Below, piece after piece: positions 1 to 7,004 of a DNA stretch of 32,321 nucleotides. Position numbers and translations under genes: made by a program. Under the pieces are notes generated by a model. It was not told the DNA's origin, made no database searches, and was given only the letters and a program-made list of their open reading frames with translations. Positions within the stretch are counted from its first letter, which is position 1. The number at the start of each line of letters is the position of its first letter. Source of the stretch: Chloroflexota bacterium (GTDB lineage Bacteria; Chloroflexota; Anaerolineae; Aggregatilineales; Aggregatilineaceae); contig JAADYV010000270.1 of NCBI GenBank assembly GCA_010092855.1, positions 1-32,321 on the forward strand, in the 5' to 3' direction.

Positions 1-395
1 AAAATGCACGGGGCAACAAAGAAAAGCACGAAGTACATACTCAACCAGTAGGCGAAATGGTACCAGGGATGCGCCAGGTAGGGGTCGAGGAAAAAGAACG
101 TCAGCACGGTTGCCATGATGGAAAACAGCGCAATGACCACGACGATGATGCGAACTCTCGCCCAGTTGGTTTGGATGGCACCAAAGGCGACCAGGAGCAA
201 GGCATTGCTATACATCACGCCAATCAACCGGGCATTGATTTTGGGCTTGATAGTCCAAACAAACAGGGTCTTGGTCATACCCGGCAAGCTCATCAGGATT
301 ATGAAGGCAGGCACTGCGTTCGCAAGCAACACCAAAAAGACGATCTTTACCCCAATCGGAAGGTCGTTAGCCCACCACTGTTTTATCCTGTTCAT
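1..395 (-). CDS. Partial integral membrane protein, function unknown
   Basis: An open frame reads leftward from ATG at 395-393 and runs off the window edge, giving 131 residues without a stop. It begins MNRIKQWWANDL, and a strong ribosome binding site (GGAGGA, 3 bases before the ATG) supports the start. Four hydrophobic stretches can be seen, at about residues 17-36, 57-73, 78-101 and 113-131, with short basic or Trp-rich loops between them, so it is a polytopic inner-membrane protein. I recognise no family motif; the C-terminus, which might decide the family, lies outside the window. The plus-strand frames over the same bases lack this RBS and read as low-complexity polar sequence. Confidence 0.75.
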   Translation of the reverse strand, partial: MNRIKQWWANDLPIGVKIVFLVLLANAVPAFIILMSLPGMTKTLFVWTIKPKINARLIGVMYSNALLLVAFGAIQTNWARVRIIVVVIALFSIMATVLTFFFLDPYLAHPWYHFAYWLSMYFVLFFVAPCI

Positions 396-440
396 GAGTC
401 CTCCAAACTTTCAACAACACTAACTTCCGTACAATTGCTT

Positions 441-460
441 GGTAGTGTTGACATTCTCGC
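441..460 (+). repeat. Short intergenic repeat A, copy 1 (copy 2 at 8315-8334)
   Basis: The 20-mer GGTAGTGTTGACATTCTCGC at 441-460 recurs at 8315-8334 with two substitutions (G for A, T for C). Both copies lie in non-coding DNA in the same orientation. Two copies only; it could be chance or a remnant of a dispersed element. Confidence 0.3.
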
Positions 461-658
461 TCGTAATCAGCCTTTCGTTGCGTAGAAATTTCAACATAAC
501 CTAATGGCGGAGGGTAGACAATTCCCACAAACCCTACGCGGTTGAAGCTGGAGATTTTATCTGGTATTGTTGTACGTTACAACTAAAGTAATTATTTCAC
601 AAATAAATCCACAAATCGCCGTTCTGCATCGCTAATGAGCGGCATCGGCATAGATTCA

Positions 659-680
659 TTCCTGCTAAAAACCGGCGCGG
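659..680 (+). repeat. Short intergenic repeat B, copy 1 (copy 2 at 8871-8892)
   Basis: A 22-base segment beginning TTCCTGCTAAA and ending CGGCGCGG appears at 659-680 and again at 8871-8892, differing only in the three bases in the middle. Both copies are intergenic and in the same orientation, and each lies to the right of a copy of repeat A. Confidence 0.3.
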
Positions 681-732
681 AACTGAGAACAGGGGGCTTC
701 GAACACGGGTTTAAGCGGGGTGTTGAATGCTC

Positions 733-1671
733 CTAACGCGGCAGCTTGTCGAGCACGCTTTGCAGCGGGAGCGGCAGCGGCGCTTCAACTGTCAGCGACG
801 CATCAGCGTGGGGGGGCGAGAACGTCAGGGCCGCCGCGTGCAAAAAATGGCGCTTCATGCGAATGCGTTGTTTGCGTCGTCCATACACGCCATCGCCTAC
901 GATAGGATGACCGATAAACGCCATGTGCACGCGAATCTGGTGCGTGCGCCCGGTGTGGGGGAAAACGTGCAGCAGGCTGTGGTCGGCATAGTGTTCGACC
1001 AGCATGTATTCCGTAATCGCCTCGCGGCCATCGCGCGTGACAGCCATACGTTTGCGCTGTTTGGGGTCGCGTCCGATGGGGGCGTTGATAATGCCTTCCG
1101 GAGTATCGGGCGTGCCTTCGACCAGCGCGATATACTGCTTATGCACGGCGCGTTCCTTGAATTGGGCTTGCAGATAGGCGTGGGCGTCCTGCGTCTTGGC
1201 GATCAGGATCACGCCGGACGTTTCTTTGTCCAGCCGGTGCACGATCCCGGCCCGTTCCGCTTCGGCCCAGTCTGCGATGTGGGGCCAGCGGGCCAGCACT
1301 GCGTTGACCAGCGTACCGGACGAATGGCCATACGCTGGGTGCACGACCATGCCCGCCGGTTTGTCGATCACGGCCAGGTCGTCGTTCTCGTACAGGACAT
1401 GCAGCGGGATGGCTTCTGGTTCCGGGCCGGCATCGTCCGCTGGCAGCGGAAACCGCACCCGGATGACTTCACCGCCCTCGATGCGATAGGAAGCCTTCGA
1501 CAGCCGCTCATTTACGGTCACCAGGCCCTCTCGAATCAGGTTTTGGGCCTGCACCCTGGAAAGGTCGTCGAAACGCGCGACAAGGGCCTTGTCTAGCCGC
1601 TGGTCACTGCTTTCTGCGGTGAATTCAACTGTGTGGTAGTTCTGGAAATTCTCATTCATGTTTGTGTCCAT
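733..1671 (-). CDS. rluD: RluD-family 23S rRNA pseudouridine synthase
   Basis: A 312-residue protein of the RluA/RluD family, which isomerises specific uridines in large-subunit rRNA to pseudouridine. An N-terminal S4-like RNA-binding domain (about residues 22-85, with RLDKALVARF and NLIREGLVTVN) precedes the catalytic domain. The family signature HRLDKETSG is at 145-153 with catalytic Asp148, and the conserved HTGRTHQIRVH is at 239-249. Length and domain order match RluD, although RluC and RluA paralogues share this plan and the exact target uridines cannot be read from sequence. The start is uncertain: ATG at 1671 and a second ATG four codons later both lack a good Shine-Dalgarno. The gene is divergent from the thioesterase at 1752, whose putative -35 touches the rluD start codon. 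Confidence 0.92.
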   Translation of the reverse strand: MDTNMNENFQNYHTVEFTAESSDQRLDKALVARFDDLSRVQAQNLIREGLVTVNERLSKASYRIEGGEVIRVRFPLPADDAGPEPEAIPLHVLYENDDLAVIDKPAGMVVHPAYGHSSGTLVNAVLARWPHIADWAEAERAGIVHRLDKETSGVILIAKTQDAHAYLQAQFKERAVHKQYIALVEGTPDTPEGIINAPIGRDPKQRKRMAVTRDGREAITEYMLVEHYADHSLLHVFPHTGRTHQIRVHMAFIGHPIVGDGVYGRRKQRIRMKRHFLHAAALTFSPPHADASLTVEAPLPLPLQSVLDKLPR

Positions 1672-1699
1672 TGCGCGAGCAGGCTTGCGGCGCTAGAAT
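1671..1699 (+). promoter_or_regulatory. Putative sigma-70 promoter of the thioesterase gene
   Basis: TTGCGC at 1671-1676 and TAGAAT at 1694-1699 are separated by 17 bases, a good housekeeping-type arrangement. The expected start of transcription is near 1706, about 45 bases before the thioesterase ATG. The -35 hexamer abuts the rluD start codon on the other strand. Confidence 0.45.
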
Positions 1700-1751
1700 G
1701 CAGCGGGTTTGTTGACCATGGAAGGTTTTTTCGACGTAAGGAGTTTGCTGC

Positions 1752-2183
1752 ATGGCCCCGACCGACCGGTTCGTCTCTGAAACTACGTTTCGCGTGCGGT
1801 ATGCTGAAACCGACGCGATGGGCATTGTCCATCATTCCGTCTATATTGTCTACTTTGAAGAAGCGCGCAGCCACTATTCGCGCACTATTGGCGCTGACTA
1901 TGCGGAATTCGAACGCGACGGCTATTACCTGACCGTCGGCGAGGTCCACGCGCGCTACATGGTGCCCACGCGCTATCCCCAGGTGCTGACCGCGCGGTGT
2001 TGGGTCGATGAACTCAAAAGCCGGACGCTGACCTTTGCCTACGAAATCGTCGATGCTGAGACGCAGCAGGTGTGTGTCAGCGGCTATTCGCGGCATGTGT
2101 GCATCACTCACGACGGCCAGGTGTGCAAAATCCCCGACGACTGGGCGAAGCGCTGGAGCCAGGGCGGCCCCGAATCAGGGTAA
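1752..2183 (+). CDS. YbgC-type acyl-CoA thioesterase (hotdog fold)
   Basis: A 143-residue single hotdog-domain protein of the 4-hydroxybenzoyl-CoA thioesterase/YbgC family, which hydrolyses acyl-CoA thioesters in the cytoplasm. The active-site motif reads RYAETDAMGIVHHSVYIVYF (residues 16-35), with catalytic Asp21 in the position typical of this family, followed by FEEAR. The length is standard. The start is fixed by AAGGAG eight bases upstream of ATG. It stands alone on the plus strand between two minus-strand genes, and its last codons overlap the 3' end of the MoeA-PBP gene by nine bases (convergent). The acyl substrate cannot be inferred; YbgC itself works with the Tol-Pal system in proteobacteria, but no tol genes are present here. 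Confidence 0.88.
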   Translation: MAPTDRFVSETTFRVRYAETDAMGIVHHSVYIVYFEEARSHYSRTIGADYAEFERDGYYLTVGEVHARYMVPTRYPQVLTARCWVDELKSRTLTFAYEIVDAETQQVCVSGYSRHVCITHDGQVCKIPDDWAKRWSQGGPESG

Positions 2184-4094
2184 CACTTGCTGGCCCATTG
2201 CCGCCACGTTATAGCCGGGTTGCGCGGCCACCGCTGCCCGGAATTCTTCGTCCGCCAGCAGCGCGAGCACATGCTGGATCATGGGCAGGTCCACGTACTG
2301 CTTCGGAATCACCAGGTCATAGCGCTCGTGCGTGACCGGGATGAAGTCCAGGTGTAGCGCGAGCGCTGCGTTGCGAATTCCCAGTCCGCAATCCGCGCTG
2401 CCAGATGCCACCGCGGCTGCAACGGCGAGATGCGTGTATTCCTCGCGGTCATAGCCGGAGATTGTGCCCGGATCGATGCCGCGCTGCTCCAGTTCATAAT
2501 CGAGCAGCACGCGCGTCCCGGCTCCCCGCTGGCGATTGACGTAACGCACACGAGGCAGGTCATCCAACGATGCGATCCCCAATGGGTTGCCCGGCGCAAC
2601 CATCAGACCCTGTTCGCGATGAGTAAAGGTGACCACGTGCACCGGCAGCTCGCCCAATGTGCGCTGGATATAAGGCAAGTTGTACTCGCCCGTTTCGGGA
2701 TCAAGCAGGTGCGTGCCCGCCAGGTGAGCGTGGTCCCGTTTGAGCGCGACCAGTCCACCCAGGCTGCCCACATTGGCCGACGCCAACCGGTAGCCCGGAA
2801 AACGCACCGCCAGATACTGCCCCAGCAGGTCCAGCATGGGATCGTGGCTGCCGATGGCGACAACGGTGTGCGCGATCTCGTCCTGCGCGCGAAAAAGCTG
2901 GATATCAACCGTGCTTCCGGCGTCCAGCCCTTCGGAAAAGCGTGGAACGTGCAGCAAACCATCGGCGCGCACCAATGACGTGATGACGCCTGCACCGCGC
3001 TTCAGCGGTGTAGCCAGCGTCTGTTCCCCAACCTGGCCTACCGTCACCCGCACGAAGTCATCGTCCCCGGTGGGCGAGACGATTTTGCGCGTCAGGGTAG
3101 CCGCGATGTGTGCGTAGCGCGGGGCGGGTTGGCCCAGCCAGCGAAACAAAATCGGGCGCACGAAAATCTCGCCGGTCAGGGCGGCTGATACCGGGTAGCC
3201 GGGAATGCCGATGATGGGCGTGGCGTTGACCATACCCATGATGACCGGGTGACCGGGCCGCACCGCGACCCCGTGCACCAGCAGTTCCCCGGATTCGCGC
3301 ACGGCGCGTGCCGTGAAATCCCGCGATCCCGCCGATGAGCCGGACAGCACCAGCACCAGGTCATGATCGGCTGTTGCCGCCTGGATCGCGGAACGGATAG
3401 CGTCGGCGTCGTCGGGCAGCATATCCCAGCGCGTGAACTCGCCGCCCGCTTCTCGAATCTGCGCGCCGAGAACGATGCTGTTATATTCGATCACGGTTCC
3501 CGGCGGTGGATCGTCGCTGGGATGCACCAGTTCCGAGCCGGTGGGCAGCAGCGCGACACGCGGACGGCGGCGCACGCTGACCCGGCGGTGCCCGCATCCG
3601 GCCACCGCACCCAGGTCGTGTGGACGCAGGACGTGATTGGCAGGCAGCACGAGTTCGGTTGCTACCATGTCCTCGCCCATCATGCGCACATGCTGCCAGG
3701 GCGCGACCGGCGCGCGGATTTCGATTACGCCGTCGCCGACAGGCTGCGTGTGCTCGATCATGATGATGGCGTTGTATTGTTCGCCAAATGGTGCCCCGGT
3801 GTTGACCGGGAAGGCCTGCTCCGGCACCCGCAGTTGGACCGGGCGCGTTTCGGTCGCTCCCAGCGTAACGGCTGCGCTTACCGCGTACCCATCCATTGCC
3901 GCTGCGTGGAAGTGCGGGGAACTGATCTTGGCCCAGACGGGTTCTGCTATTACCCTACCTAAGGCGTCATCCAGGGCAACCGATTCGCCGGGCAGCGGCT
4001 CCCACTGGCTATGCTGCTCCAATGCGTGTTGCAGCCGCGCCTGCGCTTCGTCCAGCGGGATATCCTCCAGATAAAACTCGCGTTCCTCGGTCAT
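2175..4094 (-). CDS. MoeA fused to a C-terminal PBP-like domain
   Basis: A 639-residue fusion. Residues 1-405 form a MoeA (molybdopterin molybdenumtransferase) unit, which inserts the metal into adenylylated molybdopterin: MDGYAV at 67-72, LPTGSEL at 183-189, SGSSAGSRDFT at 251-261 and IPGYPVSA at 297-304. Residues 412-639 form a periplasmic-binding-like domain of the COG1910 type, with SLGGLVALKRDHAHLAG (444-460), HLLDPETGEYN (462-472) and NRQRGAGTR (520-528). There is no signal peptide, so this domain is cytoplasmic. I chose ATG at 4094 rather than the in-frame GTG at 4118 because it overlaps the upstream moeA stop as TGATG, implying translational coupling. Such two-MoeA pairs are known in archaea and some Gram-positive-type bacteria; the fused domain may sense or deliver molybdate or tungstate, or an anionic ligand, but this is inference. 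Confidence 0.9.
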   Translation of the reverse strand: MTEEREFYLEDIPLDEAQARLQHALEQHSQWEPLPGESVALDDALGRVIAEPVWAKISSPHFHAAAMDGYAVSAAVTLGATETRPVQLRVPEQAFPVNTGAPFGEQYNAIIMIEHTQPVGDGVIEIRAPVAPWQHVRMMGEDMVATELVLPANHVLRPHDLGAVAGCGHRRVSVRRRPRVALLPTGSELVHPSDDPPPGTVIEYNSIVLGAQIREAGGEFTRWDMLPDDADAIRSAIQAATADHDLVLVLSGSSAGSRDFTARAVRESGELLVHGVAVRPGHPVIMGMVNATPIIGIPGYPVSAALTGEIFVRPILFRWLGQPAPRYAHIAATLTRKIVSPTGDDDFVRVTVGQVGEQTLATPLKRGAGVITSLVRADGLLHVPRFSEGLDAGSTVDIQLFRAQDEIAHTVVAIGSHDPMLDLLGQYLAVRFPGYRLASANVGSLGGLVALKRDHAHLAGTHLLDPETGEYNLPYIQRTLGELPVHVVTFTHREQGLMVAPGNPLGIASLDDLPRVRYVNRQRGAGTRVLLDYELEQRGIDPGTISGYDREEYTHLAVAAAVASGSADCGLGIRNAALALHLDFIPVTHERYDLVIPKQYVDLPMIQHVLALLADEEFRAAVAAQPGYNVAAMGQQVLP

Positions 4095-5329
4095 CAGAAC
4101 AACACCACCTCTCCCCACGACCCTTCGTACAGACCGGTCGCGTCCAACGACACCTTGAGCAAACCGGCAGCACCAACCAGCGTAAATATCAAATTGCTTT
4201 TGCCGAATACGGGCTCGGCCCAGGTTTCGCCGTCACGCTCGAACAGGCGCACCGGCACATAATCCTCACGCCCGGCAGCCGACGGCACATTCACCGCCAG
4301 CCGCGCATGAGTGCGCACCTGGAGCGGCACATCGGCCCCCAGCAGGTGTGTGATGGCGGGCACGCCAAACAGCGAATACATCACCAGCGCCGACACGGGA
4401 TTCCCCGGCAGGCCGATCACGGGTTTGCCATCCACCACCGCCAGAATGGTCGGTTTGCCGGGTCTTGCCGCCACGCCATGCACCAATACCCCTGGCGCAC
4501 CCAACCGGTTGATCACGTCCGCCGTCATGTCGCGCGCGCTGACGCTGCTGCCCGCCGTTACCACGAGCATATCCGATGTCTCGAACGCTTCCACGAGTGC
4601 CGCGTACAGGGCTTCCGGCTGGTCCGGGATGATACCGCCCAGGAGTGCCTCCGCTCCCGCCTGGGTACTGAGTGCGTACATCGCGCTGCTGTTGATATCG
4701 CGGATTTGGCCGGGCTGCAAACTCTGAGTGTCGGGGGATACAACTTCATCCCCGGTCGAGAACAGGCTAACGCGCGGTTTGCGGCGGACGGGCAAATCGT
4801 CTGTGATGCCCAACGCCAGCAGCGCCCCGATGTCCTGGGGTTGGAGCCGGTGTCCGGCGGGTACGATCTCAGCTCCCAGCGTCACGTCTTCACCCACTTG
4901 CAGCACATTCTCGCCGGGCGCGACAGGACGCAGCACCTCGATCTCCTCATCGGCAAAGGGCTGGGTGTGCTCGACCATCACCACCGCGTCCGCACCAGGA
5001 GGCAGCATCCCGCCGGTGTGGATCAGGGCAGCTTGTGCGGTCTGAACCTCCACCTGGGAAGCTTGGCCCATCGGTACCTCGCCGACCACGCGCAAATAGG
5101 CGGGCAGCGTATCGGACGCGCCATAGGTGCTGGCGGCCTGCACCGCGTAGCCGTCAACAGTAGAGCGCTGGAAGGCAGGCAGCGCTTCTGGGCTGGTCAC
5201 AGCCTGCGCAATGACCCGGCCCAGTGCCTGCAACGTGGAAATCGCTTCTATTTCCGGGCGGTGGGTGACATGCTCCAGCCACTGGGCACGCGCGTCATCG
5301 GGGGGCAGTACTTGAAAGAATTCTGGCAT
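4094..5329 (-). CDS. moeA: Molybdopterin molybdenumtransferase MoeA
   Basis: A 411-residue protein, the same length as E. coli MoeA, which ligates molybdate (or tungstate) to the dithiolene of molybdopterin using MPT-AMP. Seen motifs are STVDGYAV (56-63, with Asp59 matching a residue needed in E. coli), VEHTQP (119-124), SLFSTGDEVVSP (188-199), AGSSVSARD (259-267) and IGLPGNPVSALV (305-316). The frame stays open 50 codons further upstream, but the start MPEFFQVLPP is favoured because AGGA lies nine bases before that ATG and homologues begin here. It is the first gene of a two-gene unit with the MoeA-PBP fusion, overlapping it by one base. No other cofactor-synthesis or molybdoenzyme gene lies in the window. 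Confidence 0.92.
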   Translation of the reverse strand: MPEFFQVLPPDDARAQWLEHVTHRPEIEAISTLQALGRVIAQAVTSPEALPAFQRSTVDGYAVQAASTYGASDTLPAYLRVVGEVPMGQASQVEVQTAQAALIHTGGMLPPGADAVVMVEHTQPFADEEIEVLRPVAPGENVLQVGEDVTLGAEIVPAGHRLQPQDIGALLALGITDDLPVRRKPRVSLFSTGDEVVSPDTQSLQPGQIRDINSSAMYALSTQAGAEALLGGIIPDQPEALYAALVEAFETSDMLVVTAGSSVSARDMTADVINRLGAPGVLVHGVAARPGKPTILAVVDGKPVIGLPGNPVSALVMYSLFGVPAITHLLGADVPLQVRTHARLAVNVPSAAGREDYVPVRLFERDGETWAEPVFGKSNLIFTLVGAAGLLKVSLDATGLYEGSWGEVVLF

Positions 5330-5352
5330 GTGGTGTTTTCCTGAGGTGCGAA

Positions 5353-5404
5353 AATCTATTGGTAGACCAAGCCTGCTGTCCAGCAGGTTTGCTGAATCAG
5401 CAAA
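5353..5404 (-). promoter_or_regulatory. Putative moeA promoter with two adjacent palindromes
   Basis: On the minus strand TGGACA (bases 5382-5377) and TAGATT (5358-5353) are 18 bases apart, upstream of moeA. A perfect palindrome, CCTGCTGTCCAGCAGG at 5372-5387, covers the -35. A second, TTTGCTGAATCAGCAAA at 5388-5404, lies directly beside it. The centres are about 16-17 bases apart. The position suits binding of a dimeric regulator, but the palindromes could also act as RNA hairpins. Confidence 0.45.
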
Positions 5405-5425
5405 TTCGCTAAACCAGATGGTAAC

Positions 5426-5455
5426 AAAAAACAGCGCTGCTTCAACAACGCCGTT
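5426..5455 (-). terminator. Rho-independent terminator of the TPR gene
   Basis: Read on the minus strand, a 10-bp stem (AACGGCGTTG with CAGCGCTGTT, two G-U pairs) closes a six-base loop and runs into a T tract (complement of A5426-A5431). It lies 43 bases after the stop of the TPR protein and separates it from the moeA pair. Confidence 0.65.
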
Positions 5456-5497
5456 AGCGATCGTAGCCATGTTGGGCAATCGTCGTGTGCAGGAATC

Positions 5498-6811
5498 CTA
5501 CAGCGACGTGATCAGGTGCCCAATCGAGGCGGCATTGAGCGCCAGCAACAGCACTACGCCCAACAGCTTGAGCGCGCTGCCCCCTCCGGCAGCCGCTTCG
5601 ATGTCGGCAGGGATGTACTGGGCGTACTGAGCTAACTCGGAACTGCTGCTGTCCAGGCTGAAACTGCTCTCCACGTCGTCGAACAACCCGTCCGAAAAGT
5701 CATCGTCGTCCGCGTCGAAGTCGAACATCGCCACCCCGGATGCCGTTGATGGTGGTTCGAAAGCTGGTTGGTCGAATGCAGCAGGCTCTTCATCGTCAAA
5801 CGTAAACATCGCATCTGCGGGCTCGTCAAGGTCAGGGCCGGGATCGTCCAGAGTGAAATGATCGTCAGCCAGCGCCTCGCCAAACGGGGCTGACGAGGAC
5901 CCAAGGGCGTCGCTGCCAAACGGGGAGGCGTCGTCCAGGGGAGCATCCGCTGTAAAACCGCCGCTGCCAAATGCCGACGAGTCGGTTTCGCTGCCCCAGG
6001 GGGTTGTCTCGCTGCCAAACAGGTCGCTGCCAAACGCTGAGCTCCCCTCACCCGCACCGCCGCTGTCCGCGCCAAAGCCCCCGTCAAACATAATCGAGGT
6101 ATCACCAAACGGTGCTGCGTTGTCTGCTGGGAAGGGCGAGGAAGCCGCCTCATCACTCGATCCTGCTTCGCCGTTGATGCCCAGGCTATCGACCCAATTG
6201 TCCAACACTTCACCGGACGGGGGATCGACCTGTTTGCCGCTGCCAAACACTGCCGGAGCATCATCGCGCCCCCACTCGACGCTGGATGCCGGACTGTCAC
6301 TGGTTGGGGCAGTTGGGGCAGAGTCGCCTGTGTCGAACCAGCCGCCGAAAATATCGCTTTCGGATTGTGGGTCAGGCGTTTCGAACCCGAAACTGCTGCC
6401 TGCGGTAGCCGGAGCCGGATCGCCGCCCAGCAGACTATCCCCAGACGCCGACGCAAATTCTGCCCCGATTGGCGCGGAGGATGCTCCGCTACCTGGCGCG
6501 CCAGCATCAAACGGTGAAGGTGAAGAGGGGGCGCTGGCGGGGGAGGGGGCGCTGCCGCGCGCGGCGAGCTTCTGGTTGACCGTATCCAGTCCCTTGCGGG
6601 CACGTTCATTGCCCGGATTAATAGCCAACACATTTTCCAGGCAGATTTGTTGTTCCTCCAGCGACTCCGCAACGGCGCTGAGCCACAACCAGCCCTGTTC
6701 GTGGTGTTCGTCCTGGTCAACAACCTGCATCAACAGGGTACGCGCCTGGTCTTTCTGCCCGGCTTTGAATGCCTTTATTGCCTGCTGGACTAATGTGTTG
6801 GGTGCGGGCAT
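5498..6811 (-). CDS. Tail-anchored TPR protein with FG-rich disordered region
   Basis: A 437-residue protein in three parts. Residues 1-80 are two TPR-like helical hairpins (AIKAFKAGQKDQARTLLMQV, then QICLENVLAINPGNERARKG), a protein-interaction scaffold. Residues 85-408 are acidic, Ser/Gly/Asp/Phe-rich low complexity with no predicted fold, including ten Phe-Gly dipeptides between 141 and 311 (SAFGSDLFGSE, SAFGSGGF, SPFGSDALG, APFGEAL). Residues about 413-434 form one hydrophobic helix (LKLLGVVLLLALNAASIGHL) with only a few residues after it, so the protein is probably tail-anchored with the TPR part in the cytoplasm. The start is firm: AGGAGG lies seven bases before ATG. It is followed by a terminator, so it is probably the last gene of its transcript. 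No enzymatic domain is visible, and the function is unknown. Confidence 0.85.
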   Translation of the reverse strand: MPAPNTLVQQAIKAFKAGQKDQARTLLMQVVDQDEHHEQGWLWLSAVAESLEEQQICLENVLAINPGNERARKGLDTVNQKLAARGSAPSPASAPSSPSPFDAGAPGSGASSAPIGAEFASASGDSLLGGDPAPATAGSSFGFETPDPQSESDIFGGWFDTGDSAPTAPTSDSPASSVEWGRDDAPAVFGSGKQVDPPSGEVLDNWVDSLGINGEAGSSDEAASSPFPADNAAPFGDTSIMFDGGFGADSGGAGEGSSAFGSDLFGSETTPWGSETDSSAFGSGGFTADAPLDDASPFGSDALGSSSAPFGEALADDHFTLDDPGPDLDEPADAMFTFDDEEPAAFDQPAFEPPSTASGVAMFDFDADDDDFSDGLFDDVESSFSLDSSSSELAQYAQYIPADIEAAAGGGSALKLLGVVLLLALNAASIGHLITSL

Positions 6812-6909
6812 GGTGTATCCTCCTGGTATGCGCTAATGCAGTCGGCAAGGGAAATTGTTCGAACCAGCACACTTGTGACAGAGTAGCCGGACAATGTTTA
6901 ATGACCATA

Positions 6910-6936
6910 CACGCCCATCGCAGTAGGACGGGCGTG
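6910..6936 (-). terminator. Inverted repeat downstream of the receiver-roadblock gene
   Basis: CACGCCC (6910-6916) and GGGCGTG (6930-6936) can form a 7-bp stem with a 13-base loop about 70 bases after the stop of the minus-strand gene at 7005. No T tract follows, so it is a weak terminator candidate only. Confidence 0.3.
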
Positions 6937-7004
6937 AGCTATTCTGTCTGGTTGTTAGCCTGGTCACTCTTGTCCTGGCTACAGCTTATCCGCACGCCCA
7001 ACAG

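Larger units (their letters stand above)
396..732. other. Intergenic region, 337 bp
   Basis: No coding frame fits here. The stretch 560-620 is AT-rich and lies upstream of the minus-strand membrane protein, so its promoter is probably here, but I could not pick a convincing -35/-10 pair. A perfect TTGACA at 448-453 on the plus strand has no matching -10 and no plus-strand gene after it. Two short sequences here (441-460 and 659-680) recur in the intergenic DNA around the HAD gene. No clear terminator follows rluD. Confidence 0.5.

Noticed and set aside
448-453. Perfect TTGACA on the plus strand as a promoter
   Set aside because: No -10 at 15-19 bases and no plus-strand gene follows before rluD, which is on the other strand.
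57-485. Plus-strand frame of 142 residues
   Set aside because: It lies opposite the truncated membrane protein, which has a strong ribosome binding site and clear membrane helices; the plus frame is low-complexity and polar.
727-1596. Plus-strand frame of 289 residues
   Set aside because: Antisense of rluD, whose catalytic motif is unmistakable.
4022-5344. Plus-strand frame of 440 residues
   Set aside because: It is the antisense of moeA and part of the MoeA-PBP gene; it is rich in His/Arg/Gln in the manner of shadow frames and has no recognisable domain.
5330-5497. Molybdenum-cofactor riboswitch before moeA
   Set aside because: The region has two simple palindromes and an upstream terminator, but I could not fit the multi-stem layout of that riboswitch.
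5632-6723. Second minus-strand frame of 363 residues over the TPR gene
   Set aside because: Shifted frame of a low-complexity gene; Arg/Pro/Ser-rich, and it lacks the AGGAGG start and the membrane tail seen in the true frame.
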